A DNA stretch of 64,000 nucleotides from Notamacropus eugenii (lineage: Eukaryota > Chordata > Mammalia > Diprotodontia > Macropodidae): the NCBI RefSeq assembly GCF_028372415.1, contig NC_092875.1, forward strand, positions 192,116,372-192,180,371, given 5' to 3'. Made by a program: the position numbers and the translations under genes. The notes beneath the pieces were generated by a model, which was not told where the DNA came from, ran no database searches, and was given only the letters and a program-made list of their open reading frames with translations. Shown here piece after piece: positions 55,461 to 64,000 of the stretch (position 1 is its first letter; every line of letters begins with the position of its first letter).

Positions 55461-56995
55461 TACATGGAACACCTAGGACTCATCCATGGGATGCCGGAAA
55501 GCTACCCCAGGACTTGAATCCAATTCCTCTCTAAGTCACAGCTCAAGAACTCCCATCGATTTGTTTACATTTACTTATCAGCTAGAGGACATACTTAGTT
55601 CAAAGCAAGGGCATTTAATGAAATAGCACAGTAATTTAAAAAATAAAAGACAAAGCCTTAAGTTTAAGACTGATGCCTTAAACATTAAACTCATTTTCCC
55701 ATTCTTCATCACAGACAGTGAGAAGTTGCATACACATGTGAGGAACGTGTGAGTCCAGAGCACACATCAGCTGCAGAGTGGCCGATGTCTTCTTCAAATG
55801 TCACTGGGCTGCTCTCTAGTGGACTTGCTCTTCTCTGATGGGCTTGTTCTTGTACCCACTGCCCCTCATTGACCTTCCATCCTTCAGGTTCATCATGTCC
55901 TACTGCATGTCAGCAGGCATGGCTGTCTACTGCAGCTCTCCAGTTATCCTTCATTGTTGGTGTAGCAGGGTAGCTACAATTCTTTTCGGTCTCCCACTGG
56001 GCCTTTGCTATATTCTTTACTTGATGTACTATCTTCAAGTACATCTGCTATACTGTCTATGATCCACTAGTAGTGTAGAGGTTAATATGTCTCTATCTAG
56101 CAGGGGATAGCTCTTTCAGCAATCTCCTTCAGGCAATGCTTATTAAGTTTTTCTCCTCTGTCAGGATATTCACTGAAGGTGGCAGATACATAAAGTAAGA
56201 ACAGGATTAACCTTTGAACTCATCTTTTTTCTACTATCTTCTCTGAGTCAGGGTCAGGAATTCGTTCTAGTTCCTAATTCTTATCAAGCAGAAACTTGGC
56301 TGGAGCAAGCAATACCAGGACTCTCTTCCTCAAATGGAAAAGAAACTGAGCAAATTTATGGTGAGGAAACTTTTAACTGTCCTCCCATCATGCTCTTCTT
56401 TTGTAGGCAAATTAGAAGTTCTGGGCTGGTTGAAGAAGACTGAAAAAGACTGTTGACCTTCATTCTACTCCCTCCAAAATTAATCACAGCTTGACTTCTC
56501 TCTGTTTTTACTATATGAAGAGGACATTGGCCAAGGTATAGGAGAGACTTGAAGAAGAAATCATTTTCCCCTCAGGAAAGGGGATCAGGGAAGATTTCAT
56601 AGAAACGACAGCATATGACTTCAGCCTTGAATGAAAGGACTTATATTGGGGAGGTAAGAGTAGAAATAAGTCTCTTCTCCCCCATATAAATTAATTAATT
56701 ACTATGGTAAAAATTTCATTTTTATGAAATATCACAGCTGATGTCAAGCAAATGCCCTAGTCCCATAGCGCTAAAACTGCTACATTTAAGCTTCCCTTTG
56801 AATTTGAGATACTTTGGCTTTCTCTTAAAGAGAAATTCCCTTTAGGAATTCACCTTCCCAATTTCAGTCAACAGATTTTTATGAGGAATTTTGTAATGAT
56901 GATATTCAAATTTTTCCCTTTGAAATGGCTCATATTGATCCCCAACAAATATTCAAGGTATGTAAATGTTCGGACAAATGTAATTCAAAATCCAG

Positions 56996-57000
<5 letters not shown>

Positions 57001-57034
<34 letters not shown>

Positions 57035-57110
57035 TTTGAGACAGAGACAGATAGAAAGACAGACAGAGAGACAGAGACAGAGACAGAGACAGAGACATCT
57101 GTCTCTGAGA
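57001..57110. repeat. (TG)n then GACAGA repeat with a hairpin
   Basis: TG run at 57001-57034, then GACAGA units. CAGAGACA (57090-57097) and TGTCTCTG (57100-57107) form an 8-bp stem with a 2-base loop. Confidence 0.85.
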
Positions 57111-57427
57111 CAGAGAGAAGGAAGGAGGGAGAGGGGGAGGGGGACAGAGAGAACTGACATGAGGAAAAGAATGCAGCTTCAAAGCTTACTACAAAAGTCA
57201 AACTGATGGGAGCTTGGAATTGTACCTTAGTCTTTTCTGCTCAGTCCCAATTATTCCTACATCAGAGGAATAGAATAAAAAATAATCGTTTTTTAGGGAA
57301 AAAAATCAAGGAACTATAGAAAACATTTAAATATGAAAAACGAGGGCTTGATTTGGTCTTTAATATATAGCTCACTCAGAGGAAGGATTTTCTTCTTGTC
57401 TTTTAAATTGAAAAAGCAAAGTACAAA

Positions 57428-57688
57428 TTAATTAAATTGGATTGGGATAACATCAACAGGAAACACAAAAACCACATTCAGTGCCTTGGAAATGTCATCC
57501 TTTGGCTTTAGAAACTGTAAACTAGGGATGCCTTCCATTTGGCAAGGATAGAGCTCAAAATCTCTCTCTCTGCAAATATACAGAGACATCTCAAAGTTGA
57601 AAGGATGCAATGATTCTATTCCCTGGGGTAGAGACTCTTGGGGCTTGGTTCTGTGATTCACTCCTCCAGGGGAGCAACAAAGAACCAT
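57428..57688 (-). pseudogene. Overlapping 86-codon frame downstream of the candidate exon
   Basis: Shifted relative to the frame at 57658-57854 and overlapping it by about 30 bases. The part ERDFELYPCQMEGIPSLQF looks protein-like. Either 3' UTR that happens to be open or the continuation of a disrupted coding sequence. Low confidence. Confidence 0.2.
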
Positions 57689-57854
57689 AGCTCTCTTTCC
57701 AAAAGCTTCTGTGCCTCCTCTGCAAATTGGATGACACGAGATCTCAGCAGCTGGCCAAAAATCCCACCCCCAAACTTTCTGACTCCAAGATAGAAGGTTA
57801 GATATGTGAGGTCATCTGCATTGAAACACGCATCCTCACCACCAAGGTATCTAG
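57658..57854 (-). CDS. Candidate host coding exon, possibly terminal or pseudogenic
   Basis: On the minus strand a CTCCTAAC branch-point-like motif and GAACAG acceptor end at 57855, just after an in-frame TGA upstream. The frame from 57854 then runs 65 residues to a TGA at 57658-57660. It includes RYLGGEDACFNADDLTYL, FYLGVRKFGGGIFGQLLR and VIQFAEEAQKLLERELWF. The amino-acid mix looks protein-like and overlaps no repeat. If this is a last exon, VAPLEE is the C-terminus. A second frame (57428-57688) stays open for 86 codons and ends KPKDDISKALNVVFVFP then VDVIPIQFN, so a frame change inside a decayed gene is the main alternative. I do not recognise the protein. Confidence 0.3.
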
Positions 57855-58029
57855 CTGTTCAGGTTAGGAGTAACTGTATGGCTCATCAACATGATCCTAT
57901 TGTTATATAGCTATACCTGTCCAGAAAAGTTATAGAAAACTCATTGCTTAGATGGCTTTTTTTTAGAAACACAAATGAATGCTCTTCAGCTTTCATAAGT
58001 GTTGTGAAAGTTATTTGCTGTACCATCAA

Positions 58030-58150
58030 TTCAAGAAAGTTATCAAACACCTACTATGTGCCAAGCATTATCCTAGATACTAGAAATAAAAAAAATAAAA
58101 TGACAAAAACCAATTATCCCTTCCTCTCAAAATGGGTTTATAGGGAAGGA
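58030..58150 (+). repeat. Ancient interspersed repeat, 5' part
   Basis: CAAACACCTACTATGTGCCA, AGCATTATCCTAGATACTAG and ATCCCTTCCTCTCAAAATGG. Confidence 0.55.
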
Positions 58151-58194
58151 AACTTAAGGTGCTTACTTATTTCTGAGTAGAAAAATGTTTTCAT

Positions 58195-58320
58195 ATATGT
58201 ATGTATGTATGTATATGTATACATATATACACACATACACATATGTGTATACATATATATGTGTATATACATACACATTGGACAATATATATGTACATAC
58301 ATACACACACATATATGTTT
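58195..58320. repeat. ATGT/ATAC alternating purine-pyrimidine repeat
   Basis: ATGTATGTATGTATATGTAT passes into CACATACACATATGTGTATA. Largely alternating, so it can form cruciform or Z-like DNA. Confidence 0.85.
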
Positions 58321-58322
58321 AT

Positions 58323-58558
58323 AGTCAGCAAGGTGGAGCAGTTGATATAATGCTGGGCTTGAAGTCAGGAAGACCTGAGTTCAAGTTCAGCCTCAGACCC
58401 CAGCTGTGTGACCCTGGGCAAGTCACTTAACCCTGTTTGCTTCAGTTTTCTCATTTGCAACATGATCTGGAGAAGGAAATGACAGACCTGAATCTTTGCC
58501 AAGAAAACTTCAAATGTGGTCATGGAGAGTCTAACATGACTAAAAATGACTAAGCAAT
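58323..58558 (+). mobile_element. tRNA-headed SINE with BovB-like tail
   Basis: Head AAGGTGGAGCAGTTGATATA, box-B-like GAGTTCAAGTTC, core CCTGGGCAAGTCACTTAACC, and the tail AACATGACTAAAAATGACTA. Its start abuts the alternating repeat. Confidence 0.8.
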
Positions 58559-59084
58559 GACTCTCTCTCTTTCTCTCTGGAGGGGGAGTGCACACATTTG
58601 TATATAAACTTTTATTATAGAACTAGACACACTATATGCTCAGATACAGTATACACATATGTTTCTAGATGCATACATGTGTATACCCATATGTATATAC
58701 ATGAATATAAATGTCTATGTATATATGTGTGAGTTTCTGTCTATTTATCCTATGTGTGAATTTCTATCTACATGAGAAGAGGGAGGCAATTGGACCTGTG
58801 ACTTTACTGGTTATGGGAAATCCTTAGTAAAGAAAATCCTTCTACCAGTATGGATTGGCATGATCTCTGCAACTTAGAGTTTTAGCAATTTCTTAACCTT
58901 GGAGTCCACGAATTTTAAAAATACATATACTTTGATATCCACATTTTAAGATAATTGATTACCTTTTCAATATAATTGCTTTTCCTTTTCCTATATATTT
59001 TACTTTATAGATTTAAAAATATCCTGAAGACAGGGTCATAAGTTGTGCCACACTACACTAAAAAATTGTTGAGGATTCAATCCA

Positions 59085-59395
59085 ATTTAATAAACATATA
59101 TCAAATTCCTACTCCGTGTCAGGCACTCTGCTAAGTAAATGTTATATAAAAAGGCAAAAGACAGTCCTTGCCCTCAAGGAGATTACAATCCAATGTTGGG
59201 GAGACAACATGAAAGCTATATATAGGAGAAATAGGAAATAATTAAAAGAGGGAAAGCACTAGAATTAAGGGCAGCTGTGGAAGGCTTCCTGTAGAAGGTG
59301 GGATTTTAGTTGGGACTTCATGTAAACCAGGGAGGTTAGTAGTTGGAGCAGAGGATGGGGAGCATTCCAGGGCTGAGGGAAATGTCCCTTTAAGT
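59085..59395 (+). repeat. Ancient interspersed repeat
   Basis: ATCAAATTCCTACTCCGTGT, CAGTCCTTGCCCTCAAGGAG, GGCTTCCTGTAGAAGGTGGG and AGCATTCCAGGGCTGAGG. The second-longest and best preserved copy of this family here. Confidence 0.65.
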
Positions 59396-59399
59396 GGCT

Positions 59400-60160
59400 A
59401 AAACACTTAGGTTTCAAGAGATACTCAGGGTTAAGCAGTTAGCATGTGTCAGAAACAGGATTGAATCCAGGTCTTTCTAGCTCCAAAGGCAACTCTATCT
59501 CCTAAGAGCTACACTGCCTTCCAGATACATACATGGATGCATATTGTATGGATGCATGCATGAACACTTTTATGTATTTACATATTTGTGTGGGTAACAA
59601 GTAAACAATTCATAGAAGTTTAAAAAGCCTTAATTCTCTCCCAAGCACATTGTTAAATTGAGGTCTTTTTTGTTTGCTGAGATATCAAGGACACTGCAGG
59701 TTCCTTTAGACTGACCTCTTCCTAGTTCCCAAACCTCATCATAAAAAAAAGAAAGATATAAAAATTGCAAGGAAATAGAAATTCTTAAAATACATCAGGG
59801 GGTTAGCTACTTAAAGGAATCCTGTGGTTCAGTCCTTTCATAGTTCAAGAATCGATGATTTTCCTCCACTGAGGTACAGATCTGTATACCTATGAGCTTC
59901 TAAGGTCTGGTCTTTGAGATGTCATAAGTCCAGACAGCAGGTGCTCCAGGTGGGTGGTATCTACTGAACCTTGTCCTCTGATGGCGTAGACTTCAAGAGA
60001 CTGGAGGAATCTAAGGAAGATTCTAGTGGAGGTGCATCATTGTATAGTGTGAATAGTCTCCCACTGTTCTAAAATTTTTATAAGTTCAAATTTTCATCAA
60101 TTCTACTTGCTTAAAGCAGAAACTTCTGTGTATAATTGCAGTGCTATTTGTATTTCGGTC

Positions 60161-60215
<55 letters not shown>

Positions 60216-60745
60216 CCCCTAAGTACCCTCTTGGTAAAGAAACTAGATATTTTTATATAAAAGATGAAAATGCCTACATAGCATGAAACAGGCTTTTACA
60301 CCTGATATGAGAAAGAAAAAAAAGTATACGGAAAGTCTCTGCATATTCTTGTAGGGAAAAAATGAAGTTCAGAGAGGTATTTACTTCCTTACAGAGTTGA
60401 TAAAAAAGGAAAACACTAGAAATAGGAGAGGAGAGGAAATAAAGAACTTTCGTTCTGCTTTTTTTCTCTTCCATTCCTGCTCACCTTTTTTTTTGTATCT
60501 TCTGTCCCAATTGTCACAGTATCTAAATTCTTTCACTGCTCTGTATACCAAGGGGCTTTTTGCTAAAAAAATGAAAGGTCAATTCAGAAAAATACAAGAA
60601 ATAAATCAGCAATGGCAAATATCTTATGAATAAAAAAAATCAAAACCCATCCTAAATGCCCAGAAGAACTCAAATCACTAAAGTCAGGAACTACAGAGAA
60701 GTCACATTTTAACTGGTTAGATCATGGACATGGATGTACAAGTCA
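59400..60745. other. Unique sequence with one TG tract
   Basis: MIR-like traces at 59425-59520 (CAGAAACAGGATTGAATCCA) are weak. No gene recognised. Confidence 0.4.
60163..60211. repeat. (TG)n microsatellite
   Basis: About 24 uninterrupted TG units. Confidence 0.95.
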
Positions 60746-60749
60746 CTTT

Positions 60750-61085
60750 TCTCCCTTGAACCTACACAGAGCTCTCTTTTCTGATCTCCACGCTTAGAAG
60801 GTATTGCCTCCTCCTTTCACTTGTTGGTATTCCTAGTGTCTTTCAAGGTTAGACTCATATGTCATCTTTTTTATAAGGCCTTTTCTGAGTTGTACCCCCA
60901 GTAATAAGTTAATTTTTCTAAAAATTGCTTTGCATTTCTTTATATTTTTTTTTGTATTTTCTTATCAGTGGGTACCTTGGGTCTGCCCAGTAGATTGTAA
61001 CTTTTTTGGAAAATGGAGCCTGTTTTGTTTTTCATGTTATTCCTAGTCTTAGGAATTACCACAATGCTTTGGTGATGACTTAAAG
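60750..61085 (+). mobile_element. L2 3' region
   Basis: TTTCAAGGTTAGACTCATAT, TATAAGGCCTTTTCTGAGTT, GTAGATTGTAACTTTTTTGG and TTAGGAATTACCACAATGCT follow L2 3' UTR order. Confidence 0.6.
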
Positions 61086-61171
61086 CTAATCCTCCAAGAC
61101 TGACTTGTACTAGCAATCTGGGTCCCAAGACCACAGCTACTGCTTCTCCTCCTCAGGGCTCTAGGTGGAGT

Positions 61172-61197
61172 GATGGTGGTGGTGGTGGTGGTGATGG
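61172..61197. repeat. (GGT)n trinucleotide repeat
   Basis: About seven GGT units flanked by GATGG. Confidence 0.9.
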
Positions 61198-61199
61198 TA

Positions 61200-61850
61200 A
61201 TAGTTTTATAGTACTAGGGCTCTTTAGACTTCACTGCTGTGCTTTCCCCCTGAGATTATCAGTTGATACGGAATTAGTCAGTCATCTTGCAAATGATTTC
61301 TTCTGGTTTTCTATGTAATCAACCTAAAGGGTAGTTAAGATCTATTTGTAGAAAATGCCATAGATAGAGATGATAATGTCCCCTCATCTAAAAAGGGCTG
61401 AGCATGTTTTGAAAGAGTTCTATGAGCTGGAAACATTTCTATGAAGAGTTTCACTATAGCCTGCCCAGTGAAACCATACACCATGCTGGAATTCCATCCT
61501 GTTCAACTTGGCAATACTTCTTTCCTCAAGTAATGAGTTCAATTCATATTTTCATTTCATTTCGTTCTCAGATACAAATCAATGTAGTCTCTGTCACAGG
61601 CAGGATTTCACCAACTGTTTGAGTGCTCACAGTGGGAGGGAATTTCAGAAGGAAACAACACATGCCAGATTTCTGTTCTGAAAGGGGAACTCAGTGGCAC
61701 CTAAGGGTTCATGCAAAAGCCAGAGTCAGTTCATCTTGGTACTGCTGAGTTGGGTAGTAGAAGGATGCTAAGGCTCCTACCCCAAGACAAAGCAGTCTCT
61801 TGAGACCCCACTGTATTTCTTGGCAATGAGTATGATTCGGCCCAAGGTAG
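61200..61850. other. Unique sequence, no gene recognised
   Basis: Mixed composition, no named repeat. Confidence 0.4.
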
Positions 61851-61854
61851 CTAA

Positions 61855-61960
61855 TAGAGGAGCTAGCTTGGAGCAAAAGGAACTCAGTTCAAATCCTGCC
61901 TCCAACATGTACTAACTGTGAGACTGATCTCTGCACCTCAGCTCCCCAAGATCATACATT
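61855..61960 (+). mobile_element. MIR fragment
   Basis: CTCAGTTCAAATCCTGCCTC, ACATGTACTAACTGTGAGAC and CTGCACCTCAGCTCCCCAAG. Confidence 0.5.
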
Positions 61961-62084
61961 CCTAATGTGTTGCTCACCTGAATGGTTCCAGGAGTTTCAG
62001 CATCTATGTTCAAGAACATAAGTGCTTATACTTAGGGATATACTTATACTTAGGGATGTACTTAGTTGGGTAGGAACCACTAAA

Positions 62085-62175
62085 TTAGCTGTGTGAACTT
62101 GGGCACATCATTTAACTTTTATGGACTCTAGTTTCCCCATCTGTCAAATGAGGAAGTTAGGCTAAGATCCCAATT
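62085..62175 (+). mobile_element. MIR fragment
   Basis: AGCTGTGTGAACTTGGGCAC, GACTCTAGTTTCCCCATCTG and AGGAAGTTAGGCTAAGATCC. Confidence 0.6.
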
Positions 62176-62185
62176 TCCTCTGTTT

Positions 62186-62290
62186 GATGTTCAGTTGTTT
62201 TCATTCAGGTCTGACTCTTCATGTCCCTATTTCATTTGAGGTTGTCTTGGCAAAGATACTGGTGTGGTTTGCCATTTCCTTCTCCAACAG
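62186..62290 (-). mobile_element. 5'-truncated SINE, BovB-like tail only
   Basis: TGTTCAGTTGTTTTCATTCA, CAAAGATACTGGTGTGGTTT and GCCATTTCCTTCTCCAACAG. Truncated at nearly the same point as the copy at 47822. Confidence 0.7.
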
Positions 62291-62294
62291 GAAA

Positions 62295-63265
62295 GCTCTA
62301 TACAAAGGATCTGGTGATTCTTCTGACATTCATTGTTGGGGGAGGGAGTGGTGGGCATGTACTTATTTCAGGTGAGGATTAGTTTACAGGACACATGCTT
62401 TGAATCCAGTGCCACAGTCCCCACACATATCAAGTAACTTAAATCTGGATCAATGGCCATCTTAAAATGCTTATTATTATAACTATTATAGCAACTGAGA
62501 CAGTAACAATAGTACCCAGTGTGTGGAAGGTTGTCTTTCTGCCCATGGGGATTCTGTCCTGATTTGCATTGCCTTTTAGTGGCTTCCTGCAGGCAAACAC
62601 CTGGAGACGCTGCCCTGAAGGTACTGCTGTACTCCAGAACTGTGGCATCACATTAAGTCTTCATTAAGAGCCACAGACTCTCTTTAGCCTTTCTCCTCTC
62701 AGCAAAGTTCTCAGACTTCAAAGCTAGCATCCTAGGTTGAGGGGCAGGTGAGAGGGAGGCTGTTTCGGAGAGTGGGGGAAGTATAAGCAAACACCAAGGT
62801 ATATAGAAATATATCAGAAAGGGGGTATTTTTGTTTGCTTTTAAGAACAAGAATATAACATTTCCTTTTGGTCCTAGAGTCACTTCCTTTCATTAATAAA
62901 AAGAAGGAAAGAAGAAAAAAAAATGATCAACTTAGTATCTCACATACTTTTCAAGGACTGAGTCTTTCTAATCAAGGGGTAAAACCAAGCTAACCTGAGC
63001 ATCCTATCCAGGAGAGTAGGGTTTGGAAGTTTTAGAATTGAAAAGGTCCTGGATTAACCTCTCACATTATTATTATAATTATTAACCTCTATGCACACTG
63101 CCTGGTTTCTGGGGGGAAAGAAGAATCATGTATTTACTCCTGCTACCAGTGCAGATACAGACCTATCTATACCTTAATAGGCAGTATCCTAAGTGGTCAT
63201 TGCAGAGTAATGGATCATCTGGTAGCAAACTCCTTAATGGATCACCTGGTACCAACTCCTTAATG
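62295..63265. other. Unique sequence, no gene recognised
   Basis: Includes a short direct repeat GGATCATCTGGTA / GGATCACCTGGTA at 63212 and 63239, each followed by CAACTCCTTAATGG-type sequence. Confidence 0.4.
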
Positions 63266-63271
63266 GTGAAC

Positions 63272-63525
63272 ATAAGGACAGCTCCATGGTGCAGTGGAGT
63301 AACGCTGGATCTGTTGTCAGGAAGACCTGATTCAAATCTTGCCTCAGACACCAGCTATGTGACCCTGGGTAAGTCACCCTCTGTCTTCCTCAGTTTCCTT
63401 ATCTATAAAGTGAAGATAATAATAACACCTACCTCCCAGGCTTGTGGTCAAGATAAAATGAGACAGTATTTGTAAAGTGTTTCACAAACCTTAAAGTACT
63501 GTATCATCGGAGTGGCAGTATTATT
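63272..63525 (+). mobile_element. tRNA-headed SINE with MIR-type core
   Basis: Head CATGGTGCAGTGGAGTAACG, CCTGATTCAAATCTTGCC, core ATGTGACCCTGGGTAAGTCA, then the MIR-like CACCTACCTCCCAGGCTTGT and TTTCACAAACCTTAAAGTAC. Confidence 0.7.
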
Positions 63526-63837
63526 ATTTGCAAACACAGCTGTTCCTTTGATGACAGATGTAGCCTGTTACCCTTTCCAGCTTGGTAGGGCCTGACTGGA
63601 CTTGCACTCCACTGATATAATCTTCAGAAGTTCAAATATCAGAGAATAACAACAGTAGCCAATGAAATAACTTGAGCTACCTTCAAATAATTCTATAAAT
63701 ACCACAAAGCAGAAAAATATTTTCTTTTTGACATATGTGAGATGTTTGTTAACTACCAAATCATTACTAATTTACCTCCACAAAATCTCTTTTATTTTTC
63801 CCCTGATTTCTATTCACGTGATTACTACCTCAATTCA

Positions 63838-64000
63838 GGACAGCTAGGTGGTGCAGTGGATAGAGCACCAGTGCAGGAATCAAGAGGACCTAAGTTCAAA
63901 TCCAGCCTCAGACACTTGACACTCACTAGCTGTGTGACCTTGGGCAAGTCACTTAATCCCAACTGCCTCATCCTGGGTCATCTCCAGTCATCCTGATGAA
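63838..64000 (+). mobile_element. RTE-bodied tRNA SINE, cut by the window end
   Basis: Head ACAGCTAGGTGGTGCAGTGG, box-B-like AAGTTCAAATCC, CTTGGGCAAGTCACTTAATC, then TCATCTCCAGTCATCCTGAT. The last block matches the RTE 5' UTR at 21509-21530. The tail lies outside the window. Confidence 0.85.

Larger units (their letters stand above)
53961..57000. other. Mostly unique sequence with one TC tract and one short repeat
   Basis: Contains the TC tract at 54327 and the repeat at 55350. The frame at 55838-56062 and its surroundings are of mixed composition but match nothing I know. Confidence 0.4.

Noticed and set aside
56925-57206. Frames rich in Arg/Gln or Ser/Leu/Thr-His
   Set aside because: TG and GACAGA simple repeats explain them.
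63838-63910. tRNA gene
   Set aside because: Box A and box B-like motifs are present, but the sequence is the head of a SINE with a long body and no tRNA fold was recognised.
1-64000. Endogenous retrovirus or LTR element
   Set aside because: No paired long terminal repeats, primer-binding site, or gag/pol/env-like motifs were recognised; all RT sequence here is of RTE or L1 type.

Overview
This window looks like repeat-dense, non-coding DNA from a mammalian nuclear genome, most likely a marsupial. The pointers are: tRNA-headed SINEs with BovB-like or RTE-like 3' parts; a long RTE LINE of marsupial type; L1 copies whose ORF2 C-terminus and 3' UTR read like metatherian L1; and a deep background of MIR, L2 and CR1/L3 remnants with many CA, GA and TC microsatellites. 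No complete host protein gene, tRNA or rRNA gene, CpG island, CRISPR array or prokaryotic feature was recognised. No retroviral or LTR element was recognised either.

Layout. 0-9.5 kb: largely unique DNA, an old L1 3' end split by a small hAT-type element (3146-3337), a local tandem duplication (3893-4137), a long ancient repeat (4990-5650), MIRs and a BovB-like fragment (6865-7045). 9.5-20 kb: SINEs of two kinds, MIR and L2 remnants, and a 5'-truncated L1 with likely target duplications (14516-15179). 20-28 kb: the main mobile-element cluster. It holds a truncated RTE (20096-20847), a nearly complete RTE (21111-25509) carrying a SINE in its 3' part, and an antisense L1 (25510-28105). 28-33 kb: repeat-poor DNA. 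33.3-34.8 kb: an L1 that keeps its 5' end and ORF1 but lacks ORF2. 35-45 kb: scattered ancient repeats and a weak candidate exon near 40.1-40.4 kb. 45-46.2 kb: repeat-poor DNA, then a long pyrimidine/purine strand-switch tract. 47-51.5 kb: nested MIR, L2 and SINE copies, including a 303-bp internally deleted RTE unit (49517-49819). 51.5-64 kb: sparse repeats, one candidate coding exon (57658-57854, minus strand) and a SINE running off the window end.

The most interesting signal is a family relationship among four elements. The 5' UTR of the long RTE, the 49.5-kb short unit, the body of the tRNA-headed SINEs at 9481, 13117, 25108 and 63838, and the RTE 3' tail share sequence. This suggests that a small internally deleted RTE, or a relative of it, gained a tRNA promoter and became a SINE, or that the RTE took its 5' UTR from the SINE. 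All homology statements come from reading the sequence by eye; no alignment or database search was run.
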